Assembly: GCA_963829725.1 (NCBI GenBank)
Contig: CAWHJW010000021.1
Span: forward strand, 186,001 to 250,000
Length of the DNA stretch: 64,000 bases
From: RYN-230 sp963829725
Lineage (GTDB): Bacteria; Actinomycetota; Actinomycetes; Streptosporangiales; Streptosporangiaceae
Direction of reading: 5' to 3'
Positions within the stretch are counted from its first letter, which is position 1, and each line of letters opens with the position of its first letter. Of the stretch, positions 16,819 through 25,920 are shown one piece after another. The position numbers were made by a program, and so were the translations under genes. The notes under the pieces are model-generated. The model ran no database searches. It was not told where the DNA came from and saw nothing but the letters and a program-made list of their open reading frames with translations.

Positions 16819-18639
16819 GTGAGTGACGCTATTCCAGGACTGCAGCAGCCGCCGACCACACACCGCGGCCTGATTGCCTGGGTAACAGAAATCGCGGCCC
16901 TCACCCGGCCCGCACGTGTTCAGTGGTGCGATGGCTCCCAGGAGGAATGGGATCAGCTGACCAGCCTCCTGGTCGAGCAGGGCTCGCTCATGCCGCTCAA
17001 CCCGGAACTGCGACCGGGCAGCTTCCTGGCGCGCTCGGACCCCTCCGACGTCGCCCGGGTCGAAGACCGCACCTTCATCTGCTCGGAGCAGGAAGACGAC
17101 GCGGGCCCGACGAACAACTGGATCGCCCCGGCGCAGATGCGCGCCACCCTCACGGACCTGTTCGCCGGCGCCATGGCCGGCCGGACCATGTACGTCGTCC
17201 CGTTCTGCATGGGCCCGCTCGGCTCGCCGATATCCCAGCTCGGGGTGGAGATCACCGACTCGCCGTACGTGGCGGCCTCGATGCGGGTGATGACCCGGAT
17301 GGGCGCCCGGGTCCTGGACGCGCTGGGCACCGACGGGTTCTTCGTGCGGGCCGTGCACTCAGTGGGCGCGCCGCTGCAGCCCGGCCAGGCCGACGTGCCC
17401 TGGCCGTGCAACCAGACCAAGTACATCACGCACTTCCCCGAGACCCGGGAGATCTGGTCCTACGGGTCCGGCTACGGCGGGAACGCGCTGCTGGGCAAGA
17501 AGTGCTACGCACTGCGGATCGCCTCGGCCATGGCCCGGGACGAGGGGTGGCTGGCCGAGCACATGCTCATCCTCAAGGTCACCCCGCCGGAGGGCGAGGC
17601 GAAATACATCACGGCGGCCTTCCCGTCCGCGTGCGGCAAGACCAACCTGGCCATGCTGCAGCCCACGATCCCGGGCTGGGAGATCGAGACCATCGGCGAC
17701 GACATCGCCTGGATGCGGTTCGGCGCGGACGGCAGGCTGTACGCCATCAACCCGGAGGCCGGCTTCTTCGGGGTCGCCCCGGGCACTAGCGCCGTCACCA
17801 ACCCTCACGCGCTCACCATGATGGGCAGCAACACCATCTTCACGAACGTCGCGCTCACCGACGACGGAGACGTGTGGTGGGAAGGCCTGACCGATGAGCC
17901 CCCGGCCCACCTGACTGACTGGCGTGGCCAGGACTGGACGCCGGAGGCGGGCCGCCCGGCCGCCCACCCCAATTCCCGGTTCACCGTGGACGCGGCCCAG
18001 TGCCCGTCGATCGCCCCGGAATGGGACGACCCGGCCGGGGTGCCGATCTCGGCGATCCTGTTCGGTGGCCGCCGGGCGACCGCGGTGCCGCTGGTCACCG
18101 AGGCCTTCTCCTGGCAGCACGGTGTCTTCCTGGGCGCGACTATCGCGTCCGAGAAGACCGCGGCCGCCGAGGGCACGGTCGGGGAACTGCGGCATGACCC
18201 GTTCGCGATGCTGCCGTTCTGCGGTTACAACATGGGTGACTACTTCGGCCACTGGCTCGGGATCGAGGGCATGACGGACCCGGAGAAGCTGCCGCGCCTC
18301 TTCGCGGTTAACTGGTTCCGCAAGAATGCCGACGGCAAGTTCGCCTGGCCTGGCTTCGGCGAGAACAGCCGCGTGCTGAAGTGGATCACGGAGCGCCTGT
18401 CCGGTCAGGCCGAGGCACAGGCCACACCGATCGGCAACCTGCCCGCCGAGGGTGCCCTGGACACCGAAGGCCTGGCCCTCAGCGACGCCGACCTGGGGTT
18501 GCTGCTGTCCGTGGACACCGGCACCTGGCAGGACGAGGCCGACCACATCCGGGAGTACTTCACCACGTTCGGCCGCCACCTGCCCGAGCGGCTGTGGGAC
18601 GAGCACGAGGCCCTGCTGGAGCGCCTGAAGACCGCCTGA
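16819..18639 (+). CDS. pckG: GTP-dependent phosphoenolpyruvate carboxykinase
   Basis: 606 aa, the usual length. GTG 16819 is chosen over the upstream TTG because GGAAGGAC lies 6-13 bases before it. The enzyme converts oxaloacetate and GTP to PEP, the entry step of gluconeogenesis. Motifs: the kinase-1 loop FPSACGKTNLAM near residue 269 with its mobile Cys, GDDIAWMRF as kinase-2, NPEAGFFGVAPG, and the substrate-binding YGSGYGGNALLGKKC. All active-site elements appear intact. It stands alone, divergent from a RamB-like regulator, which suggests control by acetate or propionate growth. A strong hairpin follows the stop. Confidence 0.97.
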   Translation: MSDAIPGLQQPPTTHRGLIAWVTEIAALTRPARVQWCDGSQEEWDQLTSLLVEQGSLMPLNPELRPGSFLARSDPSDVARVEDRTFICSEQEDDAGPTNNWIAPAQMRATLTDLFAGAMAGRTMYVVPFCMGPLGSPISQLGVEITDSPYVAASMRVMTRMGARVLDALGTDGFFVRAVHSVGAPLQPGQADVPWPCNQTKYITHFPETREIWSYGSGYGGNALLGKKCYALRIASAMARDEGWLAEHMLILKVTPPEGEAKYITAAFPSACGKTNLAMLQPTIPGWEIETIGDDIAWMRFGADGRLYAINPEAGFFGVAPGTSAVTNPHALTMMGSNTIFTNVALTDDGDVWWEGLTDEPPAHLTDWRGQDWTPEAGRPAAHPNSRFTVDAAQCPSIAPEWDDPAGVPISAILFGGRRATAVPLVTEAFSWQHGVFLGATIASEKTAAAEGTVGELRHDPFAMLPFCGYNMGDYFGHWLGIEGMTDPEKLPRLFAVNWFRKNADGKFAWPGFGENSRVLKWITERLSGQAEAQATPIGNLPAEGALDTEGLALSDADLGLLLSVDTGTWQDEADHIREYFTTFGRHLPERLWDEHEALLERLKTA

Positions 18640-18652
18640 CGCACCCGTCTCA

Positions 18653-18686
18653 CGTGCCCGCCGGGGCCAGGGCCCGGGCGGGCACG
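18653..18686 (+). terminator. Hairpin after pckG
   Basis: Perfect 10-bp stem CGTGCCCGCC / GGCGGGCACG enclosing a GC-rich loop that can itself pair (GGGCC/GGCCC). It starts 14 bases after the pckG stop. There is no T tract, as is common for actinomycete terminators. Confidence 0.6.
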
Positions 18687-18883
18687 CGGCCGTTCCCGGC
18701 CGCACACCTCACGCGCCGCCCCTCCCGGGCTGGCCCCGGGACCGACCTGGGGACCAAGGGCTCTGGGGCCGCGCACCGGCCTGGGTGATGGTGGGCCCAG
18801 GAGGTTCCCGCCGGGTGCCCGGGCCTGGCATCCCTGCGGGAACCGCCCCGGCTGGCCGGGGCGCCGGTACGGGAGGGGCGGCC

Positions 18884-19759
18884 ATGGCGCGGCGAGTGCA
18901 TGGGTGGCGGAAGCTGGCCGGCTCGACCTGGGGGCGCCCGGCGGACCCGCAGTTCTACGGTGACGTGGAACTGGACGCGGGCTCGCTGGAGAATTACCTG
19001 GAGGAGGCCCGGCGGGTGACCGGGACACACCTCACGGTGACCCATCTCGTCGGCCGGGCGGTCGCGCACGGGCTGGCCGAGGTACCGGAACTCCGGATCA
19101 GGCTGGCCCGCGGGCGTGAGCACGCCCGGGAGAGCGTGGACATCTTCTTCATCGTCACGACCGCGAGCGGCCAGGAACTTACCGGCGTCAAGATCCAGGC
19201 CGCCGACCGCAAGTCCGCCGTGGAGATCGCCCGCGAGGTCAGCCAGCGTTGCGCCGCCATCGAGGCCGGTCACGACCCTGAACTAGGCCGCGGGAAGGCA
19301 CTGCTCACCACGCTCCCGCCGGGCCTGCTCCGGGTGGCGCTGCGCCTCGGCGCCTGGCTCACGTCCGATCTCAACCTTGACCTGAGCCGGCTCGGCATGC
19401 CACGGCAGGCGTTCGGCGGCGCCATGATCACCTCAATCGGCATGTGGGGCATCAGCCATGCGTACTCACCGCTCGCGCACTACTACCGGGTTCCGGTGCT
19501 GATCCTCGTCGGCGCGATCCGCAAGACGCCGGTGGCCAACGGTGACCAGGTGACCGTCCGCCCGGTGCTGACCCTCACGGCCACCTTCGATCACCGGTAC
19601 GTGGACGGATTCCACGCCGCGAAGTTCGCCAAGGCCGTACAGGACTACCTGGCGGCGCCCGCCCAGTTCGAGCCCGCCCTGCCCGGCAGCTCCGCACAGG
19701 ACGAGGCGGCCCGGACGGGCCAGGCAGCTGGGCCGGCCGCGGGCGCGCACCAGGGATAA
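18884..19759 (+). CDS. Stand-alone 2-oxoacid dehydrogenase E2-type acyltransferase domain
   Basis: 291 aa from ATG 18884, with GGGAGGGG just upstream. Only the catalytic domain of E2 acyltransferases is present: LTVTHLVGRAVAHGLAEVP in the first third, FGGAMITSIGMWGI in the middle and the catalytic DHRYVDGFHAAKF near residue 236. There is no lipoyl or peripheral-subunit-binding domain, and no E1 or E3 gene nearby. Such orphans may transfer acyl groups from free CoA to unknown acceptors; a role in branched-chain or pyruvate oxidation cannot be claimed. The C-terminal 25 residues are a low-complexity Ala/Gly tail. Confidence 0.85.
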   Translation: MARRVHGWRKLAGSTWGRPADPQFYGDVELDAGSLENYLEEARRVTGTHLTVTHLVGRAVAHGLAEVPELRIRLARGREHARESVDIFFIVTTASGQELTGVKIQAADRKSAVEIAREVSQRCAAIEAGHDPELGRGKALLTTLPPGLLRVALRLGAWLTSDLNLDLSRLGMPRQAFGGAMITSIGMWGISHAYSPLAHYYRVPVLILVGAIRKTPVANGDQVTVRPVLTLTATFDHRYVDGFHAAKFAKAVQDYLAAPAQFEPALPGSSAQDEAARTGQAAGPAAGAHQG

Positions 19760-20051
19760 TGGCGGCATGGACGCGCCGAGGAAAGCCCCGGCCGGCGGCT
19801 CCCGCCCGGACCGAGCCCGACCTGGGCTCGGCGGCTTTCCAGGGCGCGGTGATCGGCCAGGCTCAGCTGGAGTTGTGGGCGCGCGGCCTGGAGTCGTTCA
19901 CCGCCACGTGGGCCGGGCATGACACCACCGGCCAGGCCATCGCTACCGCCTCGCCGACTTCGGGCTGGCCGGCGAGCAGGCGGACGAAAGGTCCGGCGGC
20001 TCCTGGTGAGCCGTGGGCACCCGGCTCCCAGGAACCTGCCGGGCTCAGCGG
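19760..20051. other. Stretch with only gene fragments
   Basis: About 290 bases. An open frame from ATG 19759 reads PDLGSAAFQGAVIGQAQLEL, then loses coding character. Another frame near 19940-20010 reads HRYRLADFGLAGEQADERS before a stop. Both look protein-like and in register with a frame change, so a small decayed gene is possible. I cannot name its family. Confidence 0.3.
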
Positions 20052-20255
20052 TCAGTGCTCGTACTTGAACGAGAGCTCGAGCTTGGTGCGGAACGTGATG
20101 GCACCACCCTCCTCCAGGTGGATGTCCTGCTTGACCACCTCAGCCACCCGGATGTCAGTCAGGCTCTCGCCTGCGGTCTTGACCGCCTGCGCGGCCGCGT
20201 CCTCCCATGACGTCGTGCTCGTCCCGACGATCTCGATGACCTTGTAGACGCTCAT
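20052..20255 (-). CDS. Dodecin family flavin-binding protein
   Basis: 67 aa, the normal dodecin length. The sequence MSVYKVIEIVGTSTTSWEDA, then AVKTAGESLTDIRVAEV, ending in FRTKLELSFKYEH matches the family along its whole length. Dodecins form hollow dodecamers that store or buffer flavin or CoA in the cytosol. The conserved Trp that stacks on flavin in TTSWEDA is present. A strong ribosome site GGAGGAGG precedes the ATG. Monocistronic. Confidence 0.95.
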   Translation of the reverse strand: MSVYKVIEIVGTSTTSWEDAAAQAVKTAGESLTDIRVAEVVKQDIHLEEGGAITFRTKLELSFKYEH

Positions 20256-20418
20256 GACACCCTCCTCCTGACGGGCCGGCTATCCACGCAGCATGAGCCG
20301 GCGCGTACGGCCGCGGCAGAGGCGAACGACCCTGGCGCGCCGTCTGTTTGGAGCCGTGCGCACGTTCCGGGGCGACATGGCGGCCAGGCCAGCGGAGACG
20401 CATGACCACCGATCCGGG

Positions 20419-20694
20419 TCAGAATATCCACGGCCGGGGTACGCCACGGCCGGCGCCCAGCGCGGCCAGGGACCCCCGGGAAACGGGACGCCCGGCCCGG
20501 TGCGCGCTGATGGAGGCCCGGCCACCGCCATGGTGCCCCGGCCAGGCCAGGGCCACGGTGCCGGCGCTGCCCAGCGCCAGCGCGAGAATGAGCATGCCGC
20601 GCACCGCCCGCCCGAGAAGGGCCGCCGCCGGGAGTTCACCGGAAACGCCGTTCCCCGGGACGAAGATGCGCAGAAATGGCCTATGAATTCCCAT
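20419..20694 (-). CDS. Small putative membrane or secreted protein
   Basis: 91 aa from the ATG at 20694, chosen because GAGGAG lies 9 bases upstream. One hydrophobic segment (GMLILALALGSAGTVALAW) at about residues 30-48 is preceded by Arg, like a signal or anchor, and followed by a Gly/His/Arg-rich stretch. No family is recognised. The frame on the opposite strand is also open, so this is supported mainly by the ribosome site and the hydrophobic helix. Confidence 0.35.
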   Translation of the reverse strand: MGIHRPFLRIFVPGNGVSGELPAAALLGRAVRGMLILALALGSAGTVALAWPGHHGGGRASISAHRAGRPVSRGSLAALGAGRGVPRPWIF

Positions 20695-20699
20695 CGTAG

Positions 20700-21247
20700 A
20701 TCTCCTCACGGTTAGGTTGAGATCGCCGCATCTGGAAACGAGAAACTACACCACGGCTCACCGCCGGATATGGCATTTGCCGTAATTCATAGCGGGCCGG
20801 GCGATATCCCCAGTGTGCTTAGTATTCAGCCTGGTCGTATTTAGCCGCGTGCAGGACCGGGCCGTCGCGCCGGCCCCCCGGACAGCCGCCCCGGGGGGCC
20901 CGGGCCGGCTACGCGGTGCCCCCGGGACCGGAGCCCGTGCATCTCACCAGCCTGCGCCGCACCGGAAGTCACTGGGCGCCTGCCCGCACCGCCAGGCGCA
21001 ACGGTCACAGGAATAGCCGCCCGGCGCAGCCGCGTGGGCCCAGGGATGCCGGTACCTGGGCACAGCCGGGAAGCCGTCCGCCCATTGCCCGCCGCGGGCG
21101 GCCCGATCATTTCACCGTTCCCTGGAGTTCTAACAGAATTCGGATGAGAACTGCCCCTGGCGGGTATCAATCAGGCACAGCCGGTTAGGCAGGTCCCTTC
21201 CGGGTGCCAGCCACAAGCTGGCCCCGGCAGAACATGCAAGGGCGATC
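20700..21247. other. Long non-coding region upstream of the SARP regulator
   Basis: About 550 bases with no convincing gene. The first 120 bases are A+T-richer (ATGGCATTTGCCGTAATTC around 20771) and may hold the promoter of the small minus-strand gene. The remainder is GC-rich with frames lacking ribosome sites. The SARP promoter must lie here, but I cannot pinpoint it. Confidence 0.35.
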
Positions 21248-24200
21248 ATGGAATTCCGGGTGCTCGGGCCGATAGAGCTCTGGTCGGACGGGCAGCAATG
21301 TGATCTCGGGGCCGCCCGGGCGCGATCCATCCTGGCCATCCTTTTGCTGGCCCCCGGCACGATCGTGCCTGCCGAGGTACTCATCGAGCGGGTCTGGGAC
21401 ACCGAGCCCCCGCCCAAGGCCCGGGAGAGCCTCTCCGTCTACGTCACCCGGCTCCGGGCGTCGCTCCGGCAGGCCGTGGGCGGGCGCGCCCGGCTGGCTG
21501 GGCGCGCCCGCGGATATCAGATCGACGTCGATCCCGGCACCGTCAACCTGCACCAGTTCCGCCGGCTGCGCCGGCAAGCGGACGCGCTGGCGGCCAACGG
21601 CGACTGTGATCACGCGGCCGCACTGCTGCGCGAGGCGGACCGGCTCTGGCGCGGACCCGCGCTGGCGGGGATCTGCGGTGACTGGGTGTCGCGGATGCGT
21701 GACGGCCTGCACGAGGAGCGCCGGGCCGCCGTCCTCAAGCGGGTCGAGTGTGACCTGGAACTCGGACGGCATGCCGACCTCGTCGGCGAGCTGCAGAACC
21801 TGCTGGGTCAGTACCCGCTGGACGAGAGGTTCATCGCGTACCAGATGACGGCCCTGTACGGCAGCGGCCGGGCCGGGGACGCGCTCAGCCTCTACCGGGA
21901 CACTCGCAGCCGCCTGATCGATGAGCAGGGCACGGAGCCGGGACCGGGGCTGGCCGAGCTGCACCAGCGCATCCTGGGCAATGATCCGGGCCTGGCCGTC
22001 CCGGCGGCCGGCCCGCACCCAGCCCAGGTGGCCCCGGCGGCCCCGGCGGCCCGGGCCGACCCCCTCCCTCCCGAGGCGGCCCAGTTCGTGGGGCGCGACG
22101 AGGAACTCCAGCTACTCATCACGGAGCAGGACGCCAGTCCCCCGGTCAGGGTCATCGAGGGCGTGGCCGGAGTTGGCAAGACCGCGCTGGCGGTGCATGC
22201 GGCCCGCGCGGTGGCCAGTGATTACCCGGACGGGATCTACTACCTCAGCTTCCACACCCATGATCCCGGGCGCCCGTCCGTGGATGCGGCCGAGGCACTG
22301 CACCGCCTGCTCCGGATGCTGACCGCGCCGACCGCGCGGATCCCCGAGGCTCTCAGCGAGCGCGCCGCCCTGCTGCGGGCCCAGCTGAGCCGCCGCCGCG
22401 CCATCCTGATCCTCGACGACGCGGCCCATCTGGACCAGATCCGCCCGCTCCTGCCGCCAGCCGGCCAGTGCCTGATCCTGATCACCACCCGGCGCCCGCT
22501 GCCCGATCTGGACGGCGCCCGCGCGCTCACCCTTGACGTGCTGCCGATGGACGACGCGATCACCCTGTTCCAGAGCGTGGCGGGGCGCGGCGCGGCCCAC
22601 GATCCGGGGGAGGCGGCGCGGGCCGTGCAACTGTGCGGGCGCTTGCCGCTGGCCATCCAGCTCGCCGCAGGCAGGATGGCCCAGGACTATCCGCCCCGGC
22701 TCACCGACCTGGTCGAGGAACTGTCCCGCACCCCCGCCCGCCGCCGCGGCGCCGGCGTGGCCGGCGCGGACGCGATGTCCGCCCTGGACCTGTCCTACCG
22801 TTCGCTGGACCCCAGCCACCAGCGGTTCTTCCGGCGGCTGGGCACCAGCCCGTGCGTCTCGGTCAGCCTGCACGCGGCGGCGGCCCTCGGCGGGACCACG
22901 CTGCCCGAAGCGGAACGGGCACTGGCCGCCCTGCATGATCATCATCTGCTGTCCCCGGCGCCCACCGGGCAGTTCCGCTTCCATGACCTCATCCGCGAGT
23001 ACGCGGGGCTGCGGGCCGCGAAAGAGGACTCCCCGGCTGATCACCGGCAGGCCGTCGGCCGGCTCCTCGACCACTACCTGCACGCGGCCGACGCCGCCGA
23101 CCGGGTACTCCACCCGCTCCGGCGCCGCGTCCCGGCACCCGGCACCCCGGCCCCGGCGGCGACCCCGGCGCTGGCCTCCCAGGACGAGGCGGCCCGCTGG
23201 CTGGAGTCGGAATGGCGCAATATCCTGCAGGCCGCGCAGTACGCGGGGCGGCACGAGTGGAAGCGGAAGTGCGCCGACCTCATCCACGTGCTGGCTGGCT
23301 TCATGGAGGTCAGGGCGTACTGGGACGAGGCCATCGCCGCCCACACGCTGGCCGTGCAGGCCGGCCGGGACCTCGATGACCCCGCCCGGATGGCGCGGGC
23401 CTCGCTGGACCTCAGCCAGGTGAGCCAGCAGACCGGCCGCCATGAGATAGCGCTGGCCTCAGCGGAGGAAGCCGCTGCCATTTACCGGTCGCTGGCCGAC
23501 CGGCAGGGCGAAGCCTGGGCGCTGGACCAGGCCGGCATGGCCCATCAGCGGGCAGGGCGTTCCCGGGAGGCCCTCGCCTATGCCGACGAAGCACGGCTGC
23601 TGTTCCGGGAGACCGCGGACGAGCATGGGGCAGCCGATGCACTGAGTCATTCCGGGATCGCATCGTGGCAGCTGGGGCGTTATCCGGAAGCTATGGATCG
23701 GCTGCATGACGCGCTCTCGCTCTACCGGGCGGCCGGGGACCGGCGGGGCGAGGCGAAAACCCTGAATAACCTGGGCCGGATGCAGCTTTATCGCGGCTAC
23801 CACCGGGACGCGCTCGGCTTCTACCAGAAATCACTGAAGATATTCACCGAGATAGGCGCGGTCCAGAGCGAGGCCATCGTTTATCATAATATCGGGGCCG
23901 TCGGCCATTACAAGGGGAGTTACGGGGAAGGCCTGGCCGCCTTCCAGCGGGCCCTCGCCATCTACCGTGAGATCGGCGACCTCCGCAACGAAGCCGACGT
24001 GCTTAATGACATGGGAGCCATTTACCAGAGCGCGGAATGTTACGACGAGGCGCTGATCTACCATCAGAAGGCCCAGTCGATCGCGGAGGAGATCGGCGAC
24101 CTGTCCCAGCAGGCGATCGCCTTGCGCGGGCTGGCCAGCGTCCGCCGCGGCTGCGGCCAGTACGGCGAGGCGTTCGAGCATTACCAGACCGCGATCAGGC

Positions 24201-24409
24201 TGGCCCGGGAGATCGGTGATCCCTACGAGGAGGCGAAGATCCTCGAGGGAATCGCGGAGGCGACGCTGAGCACTCACCGCCCGGACGCCGCGCGGATCCT
24301 CTTCCGGCAGGCCCTGGACATCTTCGAGCGCCTCGACGTGCCCGAGGCCGAGTCGGCGCGGATACGCCTGGAGCTCCTGGACCCCGCCTTCGCCCGGCGC
24401 ACCTCGTAA
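21248..24409 (+). CDS. AfsR/SARP-type regulator with BTAD, NB-ARC and TPR domains
   Basis: 1053 aa. Residues 1-95 are an OmpR-like winged helix (MEFRVLGPIELWSDG, VYVTRLRASLRQ). Residues 96-245 form the bacterial transcriptional activation domain. A P-loop ATPase follows (VEGVAGVGKT-like Walker A near 305 reading GVAGVGKTALAV; Walker B ILILDDA near 385). About eight tetratricopeptide repeats fill residues 640-1040 (for example ALGFYQKSLKIFTEIG and ALIYHQKAQSIAEEIGD). This is the AfsR architecture, which activates secondary metabolism or differentiation on ATP binding. No biosynthetic cluster adjoins it, so its target is elsewhere. The ribosome site is weak. Confidence 0.93.
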   Translation: MEFRVLGPIELWSDGQQCDLGAARARSILAILLLAPGTIVPAEVLIERVWDTEPPPKARESLSVYVTRLRASLRQAVGGRARLAGRARGYQIDVDPGTVNLHQFRRLRRQADALAANGDCDHAAALLREADRLWRGPALAGICGDWVSRMRDGLHEERRAAVLKRVECDLELGRHADLVGELQNLLGQYPLDERFIAYQMTALYGSGRAGDALSLYRDTRSRLIDEQGTEPGPGLAELHQRILGNDPGLAVPAAGPHPAQVAPAAPAARADPLPPEAAQFVGRDEELQLLITEQDASPPVRVIEGVAGVGKTALAVHAARAVASDYPDGIYYLSFHTHDPGRPSVDAAEALHRLLRMLTAPTARIPEALSERAALLRAQLSRRRAILILDDAAHLDQIRPLLPPAGQCLILITTRRPLPDLDGARALTLDVLPMDDAITLFQSVAGRGAAHDPGEAARAVQLCGRLPLAIQLAAGRMAQDYPPRLTDLVEELSRTPARRRGAGVAGADAMSALDLSYRSLDPSHQRFFRRLGTSPCVSVSLHAAAALGGTTLPEAERALAALHDHHLLSPAPTGQFRFHDLIREYAGLRAAKEDSPADHRQAVGRLLDHYLHAADAADRVLHPLRRRVPAPGTPAPAATPALASQDEAARWLESEWRNILQAAQYAGRHEWKRKCADLIHVLAGFMEVRAYWDEAIAAHTLAVQAGRDLDDPARMARASLDLSQVSQQTGRHEIALASAEEAAAIYRSLADRQGEAWALDQAGMAHQRAGRSREALAYADEARLLFRETADEHGAADALSHSGIASWQLGRYPEAMDRLHDALSLYRAAGDRRGEAKTLNNLGRMQLYRGYHRDALGFYQKSLKIFTEIGAVQSEAIVYHNIGAVGHYKGSYGEGLAAFQRALAIYREIGDLRNEADVLNDMGAIYQSAECYDEALIYHQKAQSIAEEIGDLSQQAIALRGLASVRRGCGQYGEAFEHYQTAIRLAREIGDPYEEAKILEGIAEATLSTHRPDAARILFRQALDIFERLDVPEAESARIRLELLDPAFARRTS

Positions 24410-24608
24410 CCGCCGCCACCGGGTAACCCGCACGATCGGCCGGAGCGCCGGCCGCGATCCGCGCCTGGCCGCCCGCTGAGCGGGCCCGGCCTCCCCCTGA
24501 CCTGGCCGGCAAGGCAAGCATCAAGGCGAGTGCAACACCGCGGGCGGACGCTTCGGGCAGTTGTCCTGCCGCTATCGGCGGCGGTCAGGAGCCGAAGGGC
24601 GTGGGCCC

Positions 24609-25389
24609 ATGTGGGTATTCATGTCCCCCGCGACGTGGGGCTTGCTAGCTGGGCTGACCGGCCTGGCCGGCTGACCTCCCCTATCTCCGGGACGCCTGGC
24701 GGCGGGCGAGCGACCCCGATCCGGCGGCCTGGCTGATCTGGACGGTCGAGTACAGCGTCCTGCTCATGTCCCAGGCGGCCCAGCATGCTCCGGACGCAGC
24801 CCTGTGCCTGGGCGCGCTCCAGCTGGCCGGCACGGCCGGGGTGCTCGCCGTGCTGGCCGCCCGCGGCGGCGGGTGGCGGTTCGGCCCGCTCCGCTGGGCC
24901 ATGCTCGGCGGCGCGGTCGCCGTCATGGCCGGATGCCCCTTCATCAAGGAGGCCGGGACGGTCATGTGCCTCGCCCTGGCCGCCGAGGGAGCCGGCATGG
25001 TCCTCGTCATACTCGGCGCCTACCGGCAGCCGCACCGCGAGACGCTCCTCACCTGGGAGGCATTCGCCCTGGCCGGCCTGCTCGACCTGCCGGCACTCGG
25101 GCCGCACGCGTCACGGCTGCTCTACCTCTACCCGGAGTTCTTCATCGTCATGAGCGGCGCGGTGCTGATAGCCATCGGCCTCGGGACCCGCGTGGCACTG
25201 CCGCCTGGCCGCCGGGAGCCAGCCGTCGTGCCGGACCTTGCGGCCGCGGATGCCTGGGCGGGTCATAACGGCCCTGGATTCACCCGGCCGCTGCTCGAGC
25301 CCGCCCACTGCGTTCACCAGCCGGCCCACTGCGTTCACCAGCCGTGCGGCGGGGCCGAGCCGGAGCAACGCCGCGAGCGCGCCCGCTAG
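24609..25389 (+). pseudogene. PQ-loop-like integral membrane protein, frameshifted
   Basis: Reading from ATG 24609 gives WVFMSPATWGLLAGLTGLAG and then a TGA. Removing one G at about 24673-24674 restores GYLPYLRDAWRRASDP followed by WLIWTVEYSVLLMSQAAQ and an open frame to 25389. The whole would be about 260 aa with several hydrophobic helices and a PQ-loop/SWEET-like opening (LPYLRDAWR...DPAAWLIW). So the gene is either broken by a one-base insertion or the base is a sequencing error. The downstream part alone could start at ATG 24766 (207 aa), but it would lack the first helices. The tail carries a 21-bp duplication. Transport function is only inferred. Confidence 0.65.
25303..25344 (+). repeat. 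21-bp tandem duplication
   Basis: Two identical adjacent copies of a 21-base unit beginning GCCCACTGCGTTCACC. It adds seven codons (AHCVHQP twice) to the tail of the membrane-protein frame without shifting it. It looks like a recent slippage duplication. Confidence 0.9.
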
Positions 25390-25465
25390 CACCCCGGCGG
25401 GGCGCCCGCGCCCTCCGGGGCGGTTGCGCCCGGCACGCCCGGCCTCTGGTGGCAACCTAGGCGAG

Positions 25466-25834
25466 CACCGGATCGCGCCGGGATCATCGAGGAAGTCGGC
25501 GCCGGCGTCACCCGCCTGGCGCCCGGCGACCACGTGATCTGCTCGTTCCTGCCCGCGTGCGGGCACTGCCGGTGGTGCTCCACCGGCAAGTCCGACCTGT
25601 GACCTGGGCGAAACGATCCTGGACGGGCTGCCGGACGGCACCTACCGGTTCCACCGCAGCGGAGAGGACCTGGGCGGCATGCGCATGCTCGGCACTTTCG
25701 CCGAGCGTGCCACGATCTCGGAGCACTCCGCCATCAAGGTGGACCCGGACCTGCCGCTGGACAAGGTGGTGCTGATCGGCTGCTGCGGCGGGTCGCGGAC
25801 GTCCCGGCCGCCCTCTACCCGCGCGCTGTCGTGA
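25466..25834 (+). pseudogene. Fragment of a zinc-type (NDMA-dependent-like) alcohol dehydrogenase
   Basis: Frame one reads GIIEEVGAGVTRLAPGDHV then ACGHCRWCSTGKSDL and stops at 25600. It contains the structural zinc motif CGxCxxCxxG. Two bases appear to be missing at the stop: frame two then continues LGETILDGLPDGTYRFHRSG and LGTFAERATISEHSAIKV to about 25790, where similarity ends abruptly at LIGC. The N-terminal catalytic part and the entire NAD-binding domain are absent. This matches zinc-dependent alcohol dehydrogenases of the Rxyl_3153/NDMA type. It is clearly dead: frameshifted and truncated at both ends. Confidence 0.75.
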
Positions 25835-25920
25835 GCCGCCGGTGACGCCCGCTGGCCGACGGGAGGCGGGCAGGCGGGGCGCCGCCGGGCCGGCCAGGAG
25901 CGGCCCGTATTTTAGAGGCC

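Noticed and set aside
20293..20715. 140-codon plus-strand frame opposite the small membrane protein
   Set aside because: No ribosome site, Arg/Pro/Gly-rich, no motif. The minus strand has a better start, though even that is uncertain.
21248..24409. Biosynthetic gene cluster around the SARP regulator
   Set aside because: No polyketide, peptide synthetase or tailoring set adjoins it; the neighbours are housekeeping or broken genes.
25303..25344. CRISPR-like array from the two 21-bp repeats
   Set aside because: Only two adjacent copies with no spacer; it is a tandem duplication in a coding tail. The 62685-62744 repeats are likewise coding.
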